A stretch of 64,000 nucleotides of DNA from Dehalococcoidia bacterium (GTDB taxonomy: Bacteria; Chloroflexota; Dehalococcoidia; Bin125): the NCBI GenBank assembly GCA_022825855.1, contig JAJDWB010000009.1:1-64000 (forward strand). Direction: 5' to 3'. This document shows positions 33,821-43,376 of the stretch, one piece after another. Made by a program: the position numbers and the translations under genes. The notes beneath the pieces were generated by a model. The model saw only the letters and a list, made by a program, of their open reading frames with translations, did not search any database and was not told the origin of the DNA. Each line of letters starts with the position of its first letter. Within the stretch, counting starts at the first letter, position 1.

Positions 33821-33834
33821 CCCACTTTTCCCCA
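33821..33834 (-). promoter_or_regulatory. MraZ-type operator (two TGGG boxes, 10-bp spacing)
   Basis: On the minus strand GTGGGGAAAAGTGGGA contains two TGGGN boxes with starts 10 bp apart, the phase known for MraZ binding (TGGGN separated by 5 nt). They lie 47-60 bp before the mraZ start, in the gap to the divergent mogA-like gene. This supports autoregulation of the dcw operon. A third box is not clear. Confidence 0.65.
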
Positions 33835-34047
33835 CTTCGTGGGTCATATGAGACTCTAAGGACATAACGGACCTCATTGCAAGACCATAATCAGGGAAAT
33901 CTCACCCAGATTCCGAATCCGAGCCGAATCAGTCCACTCGTAATGCGGAAACAGGCCCCAGGTCTCGTAAATCAAACTGGACATTCCGAGCTGCTTGCCG
34001 ACGTAACCTTCATGAGGACAGAGCCACTAGAAACGCAGGCGGTACCG

Positions 34048-34554
34048 ATGACTTCCAGCACCACCGGCTCAGGCGACGAAATCTCCGCAGCCGTGCTGAC
34101 CCTGTCCGATCAGGGGGCGGCCGGTTTGCGTGAAGACACCGCCGGCCCGGCAGTCCGCGAGCAGCTCGAAGCGCTCGGTGTACCTGTCAGCGAGCATGCG
34201 CTGCGCTCGGATGACCCGGATGGCATCGTCGAGCAGCTACAGCAGTGGATCGATGCGGGCATTGCCCTGATCGTGACGACCGGCGGAACGGGATTCGGTC
34301 CGCGCGATCACACTCCCGAGGCAACCCGGCGCGTGATCGACCGCGACGCCCCGGGCCTGGCCGAGCTGATGCGCGCCGAGGGCTTGCGCAAGACGCCGAT
34401 GGCGGCGCTTTCGCGCGGCATCTGCGGCATCGCCGATCGGACCCTGATCGTCAACTTGCCCGGCTCGGAGCGCGCTGTGCGCGAGAATCTCGATGCACTC
34501 GCGCCCGTGCTGCCACACGCGCTGCAACTGATCGGCGGCGACACTGAGCACTAG
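34048..34554 (+). CDS. Molybdenum cofactor biosynthesis protein (MogA/MoaB family)
   Basis: 168 aa. Seen: AAVLTLSDQGAAGLREDTAGPAV, ALIVTTGGTGFGPRDHTPEAT (the molybdopterin-binding TGGTG loop with the catalytic-type Asp-His) and RGICGIADRTLIVNLPGSERAVREN. The family adenylates molybdopterin before molybdenum insertion. The frame is open from 33877, but the family starts near ATG 34048, which has AGGCGG in front; the first 57 codons look like leader. It is divergent from mraZ. Confidence 0.85.
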   Translation: MTSSTTGSGDEISAAVLTLSDQGAAGLREDTAGPAVREQLEALGVPVSEHALRSDDPDGIVEQLQQWIDAGIALIVTTGGTGFGPRDHTPEATRRVIDRDAPGLAELMRAEGLRKTPMAALSRGICGIADRTLIVNLPGSERAVRENLDALAPVLPHALQLIGGDTEH

Positions 34555-34581
34555 TCGCTAAGCGTGCGCTGTTCACACGCC

Positions 34582-34587
34582 TACACT
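34582..34587 (+). promoter_or_regulatory. Probable -10 element of a leaderless transcript
   Basis: TACACT lies 7 nt before ATG 34595 of the radical SAM gene with no ribosome-binding site between them. The gap from the previous stop is 40 bp, so transcription probably restarts here at the start codon. Confidence 0.4.
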
Positions 34588-34594
34588 GATTCAC

Positions 34595-36325
34595 ATGGCC
34601 CAACGATCGATTGCCCGTAATGTCGCCGAAGCTCGCCGCCGCCTGGCCGGCGAGACCGGCGCGGTGCGCAAGGACTGGGGCGGTCGGCTGCCGATCGCAT
34701 TGGTCTATCCCAACAGCTACTACCTGGGTATGTCTAATCTCGGGCTGCAGACCATCTACGGCCTGCTCAACCAGCGCCAGGACATTGTCTGCGAACGCGC
34801 CTTCTACGACCCGCCGCACAAGAGCGAGCGGGGTGACGATCCAGCGCTGGGACCGGTCACGATCGAATCGCAACGCCCGCTCGCCGACTTTCCCTTGGTC
34901 GCCTACACCCTGACCTACGAAATCGACTACTACCACGTCGTCCGTTCGCTGCAGTCGGCCCAGATCGAACCGCTCAGCATCAACCGCGACGACGGTGACC
35001 CGCTGATCATCGCCGGCGGCGCCGCCGTGATCACCAATCCACTGCCGTTGGCCGATTGCTTCGACGCCTTCGTGATCGGCGAAGCCGAGCCAATCCTGCA
35101 GGATCTGGTCGACACGCTGGACGAGTACGCCTACAGTCCGCGCGCCGAACAACTCGACGCGCTGGCGGGGATTCCCGGCGTGTTCGTCCCTGCATTGGGA
35201 GCAGGCAACGGCGTTGAGCGGCAGTGGGTTCGCGACATCTCGACCACCGAGGCGATGTCGCTGGTACTCACCGACGAGACCGAGTTCAACCAGATGACGC
35301 TGATCGAAGCCGCCCGCGGCTGCGGCCGCGGCTGCCGATTCTGCATCGCCGGTTACGTCTTCCGACCCCCGCGTTACCGACCGCTGGAGTCGCTGCTCAA
35401 CCAGGTGGAAGCCGGACTCGAACGCAGCGACCGTGTCGGCCTGCTCGGCGCGGCGGTGGCCGATCATCCCCAGTTGGCCGAACTCGCCGTCGAGGCCGAC
35501 CGCATGGGCGGCCGCGTCTCAGTCTCCTCTCTGCGGGTCGACAATCTCGCGCCCGAACTCCTGGACGTGCTCTCGCGCGGTGGCACCCGCACCGTGACGC
35601 TGGCGCCCGAGGCAGGATCGGAGCGCATGCGACAGCGGATCAACAAAGCCGTATCGGAAGAACACATCGTCAACGCCGCCGACAAGGTCGGCGCCGCGGC
35701 CATGAACCGGCTCAAGCTCTACTTCATGATCGGCCTACCTGACGAAGAGGACGAGGACGTGGAAGAGATGGCCAAGCTCGGTCTCGCCGTCAAGGAACGG
35801 CTCGACGCCCACGGCCACGGCACGGAACTGGTGATGTCGGTCGGACCGCTGGTGCCCAAGCCGGCGACGGCGTACCAGGAGCTGATCCAATCGGAGCCCG
35901 GGCTGGTCAAGCATCGCCAGCGAATCCTCCAGACCGCGTTTCGCAAGTCCGGCATTCGCCTGCGTGGCGACAGCCCCACCTGGGCGCGAATCGACGACAT
36001 CTGCTCGCGCTCCGATCAACGCCTGGCCCATGCCATCCTGGAGATGGAGTCGCCCTCGGCCCGCGAGTGGATGCGCGCCGCCAATCTCTGGGGGCTCGAC
36101 GGAGCGTTGCCCTGGGGCGGCGGACCCGGCCCCTGGTCGGCGGTTGAAACCGGCATTACGGCGCGATTCTTCGAGCGTGAACTGTCCAAGCACAAGCGAG
36201 AAAAGGCGACCATCGCCTGCCCGCCGCCGGAGATCGGCTGCAACATGTGCGGCGTCTGCGGCGGCAATGAGATTCCCTCCTATTCGCCGAACATCGTGCC
36301 GCTCGAAGCCGTTGCCGGAGGCTGA
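34595..36325 (+). CDS. B12-binding-type radical SAM protein (TIGR03960-like)
   Basis: 576 aa. Seen: an N-terminal Rossmann-type, B12-like domain (about 1-210: IALVYPNSYYLGMSNLGLQTIYG, IIAGGAAVITNPLPLADCFDAFVIGEAE), the radical SAM cluster motif ARGCGRGCRFCIAGYVFRPP, GSERMRQRINK, and YFMIGLPDEEDEDVEEM. The C-terminus holds a further Cys group, CPPPEIGCNMCGVCG. The family is often fused or next to a DUF2344 protein; none is here. Substrate unknown. The yggS gene follows after 1 nt. Confidence 0.88.
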   Translation: MAQRSIARNVAEARRRLAGETGAVRKDWGGRLPIALVYPNSYYLGMSNLGLQTIYGLLNQRQDIVCERAFYDPPHKSERGDDPALGPVTIESQRPLADFPLVAYTLTYEIDYYHVVRSLQSAQIEPLSINRDDGDPLIIAGGAAVITNPLPLADCFDAFVIGEAEPILQDLVDTLDEYAYSPRAEQLDALAGIPGVFVPALGAGNGVERQWVRDISTTEAMSLVLTDETEFNQMTLIEAARGCGRGCRFCIAGYVFRPPRYRPLESLLNQVEAGLERSDRVGLLGAAVADHPQLAELAVEADRMGGRVSVSSLRVDNLAPELLDVLSRGGTRTVTLAPEAGSERMRQRINKAVSEEHIVNAADKVGAAAMNRLKLYFMIGLPDEEDEDVEEMAKLGLAVKERLDAHGHGTELVMSVGPLVPKPATAYQELIQSEPGLVKHRQRILQTAFRKSGIRLRGDSPTWARIDDICSRSDQRLAHAILEMESPSAREWMRAANLWGLDGALPWGGGPGPWSAVETGITARFFERELSKHKREKATIACPPPEIGCNMCGVCGGNEIPSYSPNIVPLEAVAGG

Positions 36326-36326
36326 C

Positions 36327-37022
36327 GTGTCGATCGCGAGCAATCTCGACCGCGTCAACCAGCAGATCGCCGACGCCTGCGTCCGCGCCGGCCGCGATCC
36401 CGCCGAAGTGACCTTGATCGCCGTCTCGAAGACGTTCCCGACGGCCGCGATTGCCGAGGCCGCCGCCTCGGGCCAGCGCCAGTTCGGGGAAAACCGAGTC
36501 CAGGAAGCGCTGGTCAAACTCGACGAATTGCCCAGGCACGACCTCACGGTCAACGTTGACATCGACGTGCATCTGATCGGACATTTGCAACGCAACAAGG
36601 CGCGTCACGCGGGACGTTTCGCCTCCGTGCAGTCCGTCGACAGCGTGCGCCTGGCGGAAGCCGTCTCCCGCCGGCTGGAGCGCGAGTTGCCGATTCTGCT
36701 CGAAGTCAACGTCGGCGCGGAGGACAGCAAGGAAGGCTTCTCCGTGGCCGATGTTGAGCGGGCCTACGAGCAGATATCCGAACTGCCCTGTCTGCGCGTA
36801 GACGGCCTGATGACCGTTGCGCCGGAGGTCGCCGATCCCGAACGGGTCCGTCCCGTGTTTCACGAGCTGCGTGTACTGGCCGAACGGCTGTCGCTCTCTG
36901 AACTGAGCATGGGCATGACCAATGACTACGCTGTCGCCATTGAGGAAGGCTCGACCATGGTCCGCATCGGCCGCGCCATCTTCGGCCAGCGTCCCAGCGC
37001 CCCGGCGGGAGGTCCGCAATGA
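36327..37022 (+). CDS. YggS family PLP homeostasis protein
   Basis: 231 aa, alanine-racemase-like TIM barrel without a second domain. Seen: VTLIAVSKTFP with the PLP Lys, FGENRVQEA, HLIGHLQRNKARHAG, LLEVNVGAEDSKEGF, and LSMGMTNDYAVAIEEGSTMVRIGRAIFG. The family binds PLP and buffers its supply. GTG 36327 is the start, with GGAGG 6 nt before it; the open frame further upstream is shadow. The 3' end overlaps proC (ATGA). Confidence 0.93.
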   Translation: MSIASNLDRVNQQIADACVRAGRDPAEVTLIAVSKTFPTAAIAEAAASGQRQFGENRVQEALVKLDELPRHDLTVNVDIDVHLIGHLQRNKARHAGRFASVQSVDSVRLAEAVSRRLERELPILLEVNVGAEDSKEGFSVADVERAYEQISELPCLRVDGLMTVAPEVADPERVRPVFHELRVLAERLSLSELSMGMTNDYAVAIEEGSTMVRIGRAIFGQRPSAPAGGPQ

Positions 37023-37819
37023 CCAGGATCGCCGTGATCGGCGGCGGCACCATGGGCGCGACGTTCATTCGTGCGGTGACCAACGCCGGGCTCGTCGCGA
37101 TGGCGGACCTGACCGTCTGCGAGATCGTGCCCGATCGCCGCGAATGGCTGCACGGCGAGTTCGAGGGCCTCTGCGTCACCGACGACCACAGCGAAGCCGT
37201 CGCCGGCAGTGACGCCGTGTATCTCTCGGTCAAACCGCAAGACTTGGGTGCGCTCAGCGTCGGCTCCGGGTCTGAATTGCGCCTGCTGATCTCTATCCTC
37301 GCCGGTTCGACGATTGCCGAGGTGCAAGCCTCAACCGGCGCACAGCGCATCGTCCGGGCGATGCCCAATACGCCCGCACAAATCGGTCGCGGATTCACGG
37401 CCTGGACCGCAACCGAGAGCGTCACCGAGGATGACCGCTGCCTGGTCGGCGCCCTGCTCGACACGATGGGCGAACAACTCTACGTCGCCGACGAGTCGAT
37501 GATCGACAAGATCACGGCCGTCTCGGGCAGCGGACCTGCATACGTGTTCCTGATCATCGAAGCGATGATCAACGCGGCCGTCAACATCGGCCTGCGTCCA
37601 GACGACGCCCGCCGCATGGTGCTCCAGACCGTGGTCGGCTCGGCCGAGTTCACGGCCCAGTCAGGTCGGCACCCGGCCGAGCTCAAGGACATGGTCACCT
37701 CTCCCGGCGGCACCACTGCCGCCGGTTTGCAAGTCTTGGAACAGCGCGCGGTGCGCTCCGCGCTGATCGACGCCGTCGCGGCGGCGCACCGACGAGCGGA
37801 AGAGCTGGGGCGGCTATGA
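37019..37819 (+). CDS. proC: Pyrroline-5-carboxylate reductase
   Basis: 266-aa NAD(P)H enzyme forming proline. Seen: RIAVIGGGTMGATFIRAV (Rossmann), VYLSVKPQDL, IVRAMPNTPAQIGRG, DKITAVSGSGPAYVFLIIEAM, and the C-terminal signature LKDMVTSPGGTTAAGLQVLEQ. It overlaps its neighbours by 4 bp at both ends. Confidence 0.97.
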   Translation: MTRIAVIGGGTMGATFIRAVTNAGLVAMADLTVCEIVPDRREWLHGEFEGLCVTDDHSEAVAGSDAVYLSVKPQDLGALSVGSGSELRLLISILAGSTIAEVQASTGAQRIVRAMPNTPAQIGRGFTAWTATESVTEDDRCLVGALLDTMGEQLYVADESMIDKITAVSGSGPAYVFLIIEAMINAAVNIGLRPDDARRMVLQTVVGSAEFTAQSGRHPAELKDMVTSPGGTTAAGLQVLEQRAVRSALIDAVAAAHRRAEELGRL

Positions 37820-38082
37820 GCGAAGTCCTGACCATCATCGGCATCGCGATCAACATCTATTCCTTCATCCTGCTCGCGCGTGTGCTGATGAGCTGGATCC
37901 CGATGTTCACCAATCGTCCGCTCGATCCCTACAATCCCCTGGTCAAGTTCCTGCTCGATGTGACCGAACCGGTGCTTGCGCCGCTGCGCCGTTATCTGGT
38001 CATCGGCATGATCGACCTCTCGCCCCTGGCTGCGCTGATCTTGCTGCAGGTGATCGCCAGCGCCGTACTCAACAGCGCCTAA
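37816..38082 (+). CDS. YggT family membrane protein
   Basis: 88 aa with two transmembrane helices around the family motif: LLARVLMSWIPMFTNRPLDPYNPLVKFLLDVTEPVLAPLRR. Members are linked to osmotic tolerance and, in Gram-positives, to division (YlmG next to sepF). The ATG overlaps the proC stop. The order yggS-proC-yggT is widely conserved. Confidence 0.9.
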   Translation: MSEVLTIIGIAINIYSFILLARVLMSWIPMFTNRPLDPYNPLVKFLLDVTEPVLAPLRRYLVIGMIDLSPLAALILLQVIASAVLNSA

Positions 38083-38113
38083 TCTCCAGCCCGCCTACCC
38101 CTAGAACGTTTGC

Positions 38114-38142
38114 TTGACATTAGCGCCGTACATCGGTAGCGT
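38114..38142 (+). promoter_or_regulatory. recA promoter
   Basis: A consensus -35, TTGACA (38114-38119), a 17-bp spacer and a -10 TAGCGT (38137-38142). This leaves a leader of about 80 nt before recA. No clear LexA-type inverted repeat overlaps it. Confidence 0.6.
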
Positions 38143-38227
38143 GCGCAGCACAGCAGTTCGTATCCTCGGCCGCAACCGAAGCGAACGGCGAGCCGTCAAG
38201 CAGAGCAGAACGAAGGAAGCGCATATT

Positions 38228-39427
38228 ATGACGAGTACCACGACCTCCGACAGCGGAACCCCGCTCGTCCTGGAACCCGACACGCAGGAGCCGTTGTCCA
38301 TGAGCACTGCCAACGAACCACCGCCCGCCGTTGAAGACCTGCTCGGCGACATGGAGCGCCGCTTCGGCGAGGGCGCGCTGATGCGTCTCGGCGACACCGG
38401 TACCCGCCTGAACGTGGACGGCATTCCCACCGGAGCCCTTTCGCTCGATGTCGCGCTCGGCATCGGCGGCCTCCCGCGCGGACGGATCGTCGAGATCTAC
38501 GGACCCGAGTCGGCCGGCAAGTCGACCGTCGCTCAGCACGTGATCGCCGAAGCCCAGCGACTCGGAGGTCAGGCTGCCTACATCGACGTCGAGCATGCAC
38601 TCGACCCCGAGTTCGCCGGACGCCTGGGCATCGACACTTCGCAACTCCTGATCGCCCAGCCCGACACCGGCGAGCAGGCGTTGGAGATCGCCGAGGCGCT
38701 GGTGCGCAGCAATGCCATCGACGTGGTCGTGGTCGACTCTGTCGCCGCTCTCGTCCCGCGAGCCGAGATCGAAGGCGAAATGGGAGACGTACAGGTCGGA
38801 TTGCAGGCCCGGCTGATGTCGCAAGCACTGCGCAAGCTGACCGGCGTCGTCTCGCGATCCAAGACTGTGCTGATCTTCATCAACCAGCTTCGCGAAAAAG
38901 TCGGGATCGTCTTCGGCAATCCCGAGACCACACCCGGGGGACGAGCGCTCAAGTTTTACTCCTCGGTCCGCATCGAGCTGCGCCGCGCCGAGACGCTCAA
39001 GGACGGCCAGCTCGTAATCGGCTCTCGGGTCAAGGCCAAGGTTGTCAAGAACAAGGTCGCGCCACCCTTCCGCACGGCCGAGTTCGACCTCATGTTCACG
39101 TCCGACGAATACGGCATTTCCAAGACCGGCTGTCTGATCGATCTCGGCGTCGAAGCCGCGCCCGGCACGCCGACCGGTACCCCCACGGTGATCAAGAAGC
39201 AGGGCTCGTTCTACTCCTACGGTGAGACCCGCCTCGGCCAGGGCCGCGAACGGACCAAGGCGTTCCTGCGCGAACACACGGAGATCGCGGTCGAGATCGA
39301 GGATCGCATCCGGGATGAGCGCGGCCTGCGCGGCGCGGCCATGCTCGCCCCGGAGGAAGGCGCGGTTGCCGCCGCACCGATCGCCAAGCCTCCGCCCAAG
39401 AAGAAGGCGCGCGCCCGCGCCGGCTAG
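38228..39427 (+). CDS. recA: Recombinase RecA
   Basis: 399-aa strand-exchange ATPase. Seen: [43 protein letters not shown]-loop GPESAGKST (92-100), [69 protein letters not shown]. The C-terminus is rich in Lys/Ala/Pro. I give ATG 38228 with AAGGAAG in front; ATG 38300 (residue 25) would give the usual RecA N-terminus and has GGAG at longer spacing, so the first 24 residues are uncertain. No intein. Confidence 0.98.
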   Translation: MTSTTTSDSGTPLVLEPDTQEPLSMSTANEPPPAVEDLLGDMERRFGEGALMRLGDTGTRLNVDGIPTGALSLDVALGIGGLPRGRIVEIYGPESAGKSTVAQHVIAEAQRLGGQAAYIDVEHALDPEFAGRLGIDTSQLLIAQPDTGEQALEIAEALVRSNAIDVVVVDSVAALVPRAEIEGEMGDVQVGLQARLMSQALRKLTGVVSRSKTVLIFINQLREKVGIVFGNPETTPGGRALKFYSSVRIELRRAETLKDGQLVIGSRVKAKVVKNKVAPPFRTAEFDLMFTSDEYGISKTGCLIDLGVEAAPGTPTGTPTVIKKQGSFYSYGETRLGQGRERTKAFLREHTEIAVEIEDRIRDERGLRGAAMLAPEEGAVAAAPIAKPPPKKKARARAG

Positions 39428-39470
39428 GCGGCGTGCGCCAGACAAACCCGCCGCCAGGATGGGTTGAGCC

Positions 39471-39986
39471 ATGACCGCCGTCGTCTCCGTCCGGCCCACT
39501 GGAGCCGTGTCCGTCGTCGACTTCGACGACGGCACCTCGTTCCGCTGCACGCGCGATTTCGTCCGACGCTCGCAACTGTCCCGGGGACAGCAGATTGATG
39601 ACATCTTCATCGCCCGGCTGCGAGAAGCGGCATCCTACGATCTTGCGCTCTCCGAGGCGCAGCGTCTCAACCGGCGCCAGCGCTACAGCCGCAAGGAGAT
39701 CCGCGGCAAGTTGCTCGGCGCGGGGATCGACGCCGACGCCGCCGAGCGGGCGCTCTCGGAGCTCGATCAGAGCGGTGAACTCGACGACCGGCTCGTTGCG
39801 GCTCAGATCGCGCGCAAGGGACTGCGCCTGCTGCTGGGCCGCGATCCCTACATCACCGAGAGCGACTTCCGCACCGTGCAGACGCGCAGACTGCTCCTCC
39901 GCGGCTTCGGCCTGGGCGCCGCGGCCGGCGCATGCGAGCAGGCCTGGTCGGAAGTGCATGAGGGGTTACTGGCGCCGAATTGTTAA
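39471..39986 (+). CDS. recX: Regulatory protein RecX
   Basis: 171 aa of three-helix repeats. Seen: an N-terminal beta-rich stretch then ALSEAQRLNRRQRYSRKEIRGKLLGAGIDADAAERALSELDQSGELDDRLVAAQIARKG, of which the YSRKEIRGKL and LDQSGELDD parts are RecX hallmarks. RecX binds RecA filaments and inhibits them. It follows recA by 43 bp. Confidence 0.93.
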   Translation: MTAVVSVRPTGAVSVVDFDDGTSFRCTRDFVRRSQLSRGQQIDDIFIARLREAASYDLALSEAQRLNRRQRYSRKEIRGKLLGAGIDADAAERALSELDQSGELDDRLVAAQIARKGLRLLLGRDPYITESDFRTVQTRRLLLRGFGLGAAAGACEQAWSEVHEGLLAPNC

Positions 39987-40121
39987 CGGTCGTAAACTGA
40001 ACGAGCCTGAACACCCGGCCGCCCGGGTCCACACTCGGGGTGGATGACGGCGGCGAACGGAATACCACCGTGATCACCGGCAACGCTCTGGCAATGCCAC
40101 TTCAACTGAGTCGAGGACACT

Positions 40122-41612
40122 ATGTGGGGAGCCCTGATGAGGCTCCTGCGCGGCGGGCCCGATCCGCGGATCGAGGCGTCGCTGGAAGCCGAACGCATCA
40201 TGCAACAGGCCCGCGAGCGGGCCGATCGCGAGGCGAGTGAGCGGCTACAACAGGCGCAGGAGCAGGCAAGAACCGAACGCGACGACATCCTGGCCGACGT
40301 GCGCGGCGCGCGCGACGACCTGCAGCGAGCAGTTGACCGTTTGGACCGGCGCGAGTCATCGCTCGACGACCGCGCTCGCTCGCTCGAAGAGCGGGACGAC
40401 CAGCTCAATCGGGATCGGCAGCGACTCGATCATCGCAGCGCACAGCTTGACGAGCGCGAAGCCGAACACGATCGGCGTCTCGAAGAGATTTCCAGTTTCA
40501 CCCGAGACGAAGCGCGCGCCGTGCTCTTCGAGCAGGTCGAGCAGGAGATCTCGGACGAAGCCGGTCGCCTGGTCCGCGAGGCCGAACAGAAGGCCAAGGA
40601 CGACGCCGACGCCCGCGCCCGCAAGATCGTGGCCACTGCCATCCAGCGCGTCGCCTCCGAAGTGACGACCGAATCGACCGTCTCGATCGTGCAGATTCCG
40701 TCCGACGAGATGAAGGGCCGGATCATCGGCCGTGAAGGTCGCAACATTCGCGCCCTGGAGTCGGCGCTGGGCTGCGACCTGATTATCGACGACACTCCGG
40801 ACGTCGTGACCGTCTCCGGCTTCGATCCGGTGCGCCGCGAAATCGGCCGACTATCGCTCAGCCGGCTGGTCGCCGACGGCCGCATTCACCCCACGAGGAT
40901 CGAGGAGACCGTCGCCAAGGCGCAGCGTGATGTCGAGCGGATCATCCGCGAGTCCGGCGATGAGGCTGCGATTGAAGCGCACTGCAGCGGCCTTCCGCGC
41001 GAGATGCTCGACATCTTCGGACGCTTGCGCTTCCGCACCAGCTACGGCCAGAACCAGCTTCGCCACGCGGTCGAGACCGCTCACATCGGCGCGATGATTG
41101 CCCAGGAGATCCACGCCGATGTGGAAATCACTCGCCGAGGATCGCTGCTACACGACGTCGGCAAGGCGATCGACCACGAGGTCGAGGGCACCCACGCGAT
41201 CATCGGCGGCGACCTTGCTCGCCGTTTCAAGATGTCGGAAGAGATTGCCCACTGCATCGAAGCGCACCACGACGAAGTCGAGCTGCGCACGGTAGAGGCG
41301 ATCATCGTGCAGATGGCCGACGCCATCTCCGGCGGACGTCCCGGAGCGCGCCGCGAATCGGTTGAGCGCTACATCGAGCGATTGCGTTCGCTGGAGGACA
41401 TCGCCACTTCGTTCGAGGGCGTCGGCCAGGCCTACGCGATTCAGGCCGGACGCGAGGTCCGCGTCGTGGTCGACCCGCGCGAGGTCGACGACCTCGGCGC
41501 GATGAGGCTGGCGCGCGACATTTCGAAACAGATCGAGGAGTCGCTCCAGTACCCCGGCCAGATCCGCGTCACCGTCCTGCGCGAGACGCGCGCGGCGGAG
41601 TACGCACGCTAA
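40122..41612 (+). CDS. rny: Ribonuclease Y, without a membrane anchor
   Basis: 496-aa endoribonuclease starting mRNA decay. Seen: a long charged coiled coil (about 18-150), a KH domain with KGRIIGREGRNIRALE (near 205), and an HD domain with catalytic His344-Asp345 in LLHDVGKAIDHEVEGTHA. The usual N-terminal transmembrane helix is missing: the protein begins MWGALMRLLRGGPDPRIEAS. A ribosome-binding GAGGA precedes ATG 40122 and no longer start is available in frame. Perhaps cytosolic, or attached by the short amphipathic N-terminus. Confidence 0.93.
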   Translation: MWGALMRLLRGGPDPRIEASLEAERIMQQARERADREASERLQQAQEQARTERDDILADVRGARDDLQRAVDRLDRRESSLDDRARSLEERDDQLNRDRQRLDHRSAQLDEREAEHDRRLEEISSFTRDEARAVLFEQVEQEISDEAGRLVREAEQKAKDDADARARKIVATAIQRVASEVTTESTVSIVQIPSDEMKGRIIGREGRNIRALESALGCDLIIDDTPDVVTVSGFDPVRREIGRLSLSRLVADGRIHPTRIEETVAKAQRDVERIIRESGDEAAIEAHCSGLPREMLDIFGRLRFRTSYGQNQLRHAVETAHIGAMIAQEIHADVEITRRGSLLHDVGKAIDHEVEGTHAIIGGDLARRFKMSEEIAHCIEAHHDEVELRTVEAIIVQMADAISGGRPGARRESVERYIERLRSLEDIATSFEGVGQAYAIQAGREVRVVVDPREVDDLGAMRLARDISKQIEESLQYPGQIRVTVLRETRAAEYAR

Positions 41613-41626
41613 CTAGCGAGGTCCGC

Positions 41627-42463
41627 ATGGCCAGGCTCGACCTGCACATGCACAGCACCCGCTCGGACGGCCGCCACGCGCCCGCGTGGGTGATCCGGCA
41701 AGCCGCCGCAAACGGCGCTGAGCTGGTCGCGCTGTCCGACCACGACACGCTCGCGGGCGTCGAAGAAGCGCGCGAAGCTGGCAAGGCTCTCGGCGTCTCC
41801 GTTGTGGCCGCCGTGGAGATCAGCGTCGTTGATCAGGCACTCGGAGAGCTGCACGTACTCGGCTACCTGCCGTCACGCGGTGAACTAACAGACCTGGATC
41901 AGAAACTGTCGGAGTACCGGGACGAGCGTCTTGGCCGCGCCCGGCGCACGATCGAACTGCTTCGGGAACTGGGCGCACCCGTTGCAGAAGACACCGTCTT
42001 GCGGCACGCGGACGGCGGCGTGATCGGCCGCCCCCACATCGCTCGGGCGCTCGTCGACGCGGGCCATGTCGAATCCGTCCAGGAAGCCTTCGACCGCTAT
42101 CTGCACAACGACGGACCCGCCTTCGTACAGCGCTCGGTCCTCAGCCTGGAGGAGTCAATCGGGCTGATCCACAGCGGCGGCGGCATCGCCTCGCTCGCGC
42201 ATCCAACGCGCTATCGCGAGACCGAGGCCTCCATCGAATCCTTCGCGGCCGCCGGCGGCGACGGGATCGAGATCTACTACCGCAACGACCCGCCCGATGC
42301 CGTCGCCAATGGCGAGCGGCTGGCGAATCGGCTGGGCCTCGTTGCCACCGGGGGCACCGACTTCCATGGCATCCACCCTGGAGAGATGCTGCCCGCGACC
42401 GTATCGATTCCCGATCACGCCGCCAGCCGACTGACGGACCTGATGAAGGACTTCGCCTCATGA
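41627..42463 (+). CDS. PHP-domain phosphoesterase (RNase AM / TrpH-like)
   Basis: 278 aa with the metal-binding PHP motifs: [43 protein letters not shown], and GGTDFHG. The family includes 3',5'-nucleotide bisphosphatase and 5'-3' RNA trimming enzymes. It follows rny by 14 bp, which fits a role in RNA turnover. The 3' end overlaps fabZ. Confidence 0.9.
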   Translation: MARLDLHMHSTRSDGRHAPAWVIRQAAANGAELVALSDHDTLAGVEEAREAGKALGVSVVAAVEISVVDQALGELHVLGYLPSRGELTDLDQKLSEYRDERLGRARRTIELLRELGAPVAEDTVLRHADGGVIGRPHIARALVDAGHVESVQEAFDRYLHNDGPAFVQRSVLSLEESIGLIHSGGGIASLAHPTRYRETEASIESFAAAGGDGIEIYYRNDPPDAVANGERLANRLGLVATGGTDFHGIHPGEMLPATVSIPDHAASRLTDLMKDFAS

Positions 42464-42918
42464 CCGACTATCAGTTGCCGCTCGATGTCCGCGCGATCCA
42501 ACGGATCATCCCGCATCGGTTTCCGATCCTGCTGGTGGATCGCATCGTCGAACTCGAACCCGGCAAGCGCGCCGTCGGGCTCAAGAACGTCTCAACCAAC
42601 GAATGGTTCTTCGAGGGCCACTTCCCTGGCAACCCGATCATGCCCGGAGTGCTGATCGTAGAGGCGCTCGCCCAGACCGGCGCGGTCGCGGCGCTCTCGG
42701 CGGACGAGTTCAAGGGCAAGCTGGGCCTCTTCGCCGGCATCGACGGCGTACGTTTCCGCCGTCAGGTCGTCCCAGGCGACCAACTCCGCCTCGAAGTCGA
42801 GATGGAACGCCTGCGCCGAGGCATCGGACGAGCCGCGGCAACCGCAACGGTCGACGGCGAGACCGCCGCGGAGGGCCGCCTCACCTTTGCACTCGTCGAT
42901 CCACCGGTTGAGGACTAA
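42460..42918 (+). CDS. fabZ: 3-hydroxyacyl-[ACP] dehydratase FabZ
   Basis: 152-aa hot-dog-fold enzyme of fatty acid elongation. Seen: [29 protein letters not shown], the catalytic-helix segment [26 protein letters not shown] with His and Glu, and [11 protein letters not shown]. The ATG overlaps the PHP gene stop (ATGA). Confidence 0.97.
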   Translation: MTDYQLPLDVRAIQRIIPHRFPILLVDRIVELEPGKRAVGLKNVSTNEWFFEGHFPGNPIMPGVLIVEALAQTGAVAALSADEFKGKLGLFAGIDGVRFRRQVVPGDQLRLEVEMERLRRGIGRAAATATVDGETAAEGRLTFALVDPPVED

Positions 42919-42928
42919 AGCCCGCCCG

Positions 42929-43300
42929 TCAGAGCGAAATCGCCGCCCACAGCCCCAGCACCAGGGCCACGCTGAGCGCCGTCGTAATCGCCACCCAGCG
43001 CAGGTCGCCGCGGACGTAGTGGAAGTCGTGCATGGCAGCCGCGGCGCGCGCGCGCCGATCTCGCCGCTCGTGAGCGCCCGAGGCGCCTCCGCGGGGCCCG
43101 CCTGCGGTTCGTTGACCGCCCGCCCGTGCTGGCTGCTGCACGCTCCCGCTCAGCGACGCGCCGGCCGGCGCCTGGGACGCTCCCGCCTGCGCCGTCGGCA
43201 ACCGATCTTCCCGCGTCCGCTGACCGCGCCGGCCCTGCGGCCGCGCCGCCTGCTGCGAGCGGTTCGATCCGCCTCTGCCTCGTCTTGATCCGCGTGCCAT
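42929..43300 (-). CDS. Small basic protein with C-terminal transmembrane helix
   Basis: 123 aa. Seen: a disordered N-terminus rich in Arg, Gly, Gln and Ala, then HDFHYVRGDLRWVAITTALSVALVLGLW, where a YVRxDLR boxed segment precedes a single transmembrane helix. Topology suggests a tail-anchored protein with a nucleic-acid-binding cytoplasmic part. ATG 43300 has GGAGG 7 nt upstream, which rules out the longer open frame. Not recognised. Confidence 0.6.
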   Translation of the reverse strand: MARGSRRGRGGSNRSQQAARPQGRRGQRTREDRLPTAQAGASQAPAGASLSGSVQQPARAGGQRTAGGPRGGASGAHERRDRRARAAAAMHDFHYVRGDLRWVAITTALSVALVLGLWAAISL

Positions 43301-43376
43301 CTGCAACCTCCGACGCTTGCCGATCACCTTACGCGCTGTTGCCGTACCCTGCCACTCCGCGTACAGTGGGGCCTAC

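Noticed and set aside
38083-38227. LexA box upstream of recA (AGAACGTTTG)
   Set aside because: No matching inverted half-site at the right distance was found, so SOS control is not claimed.
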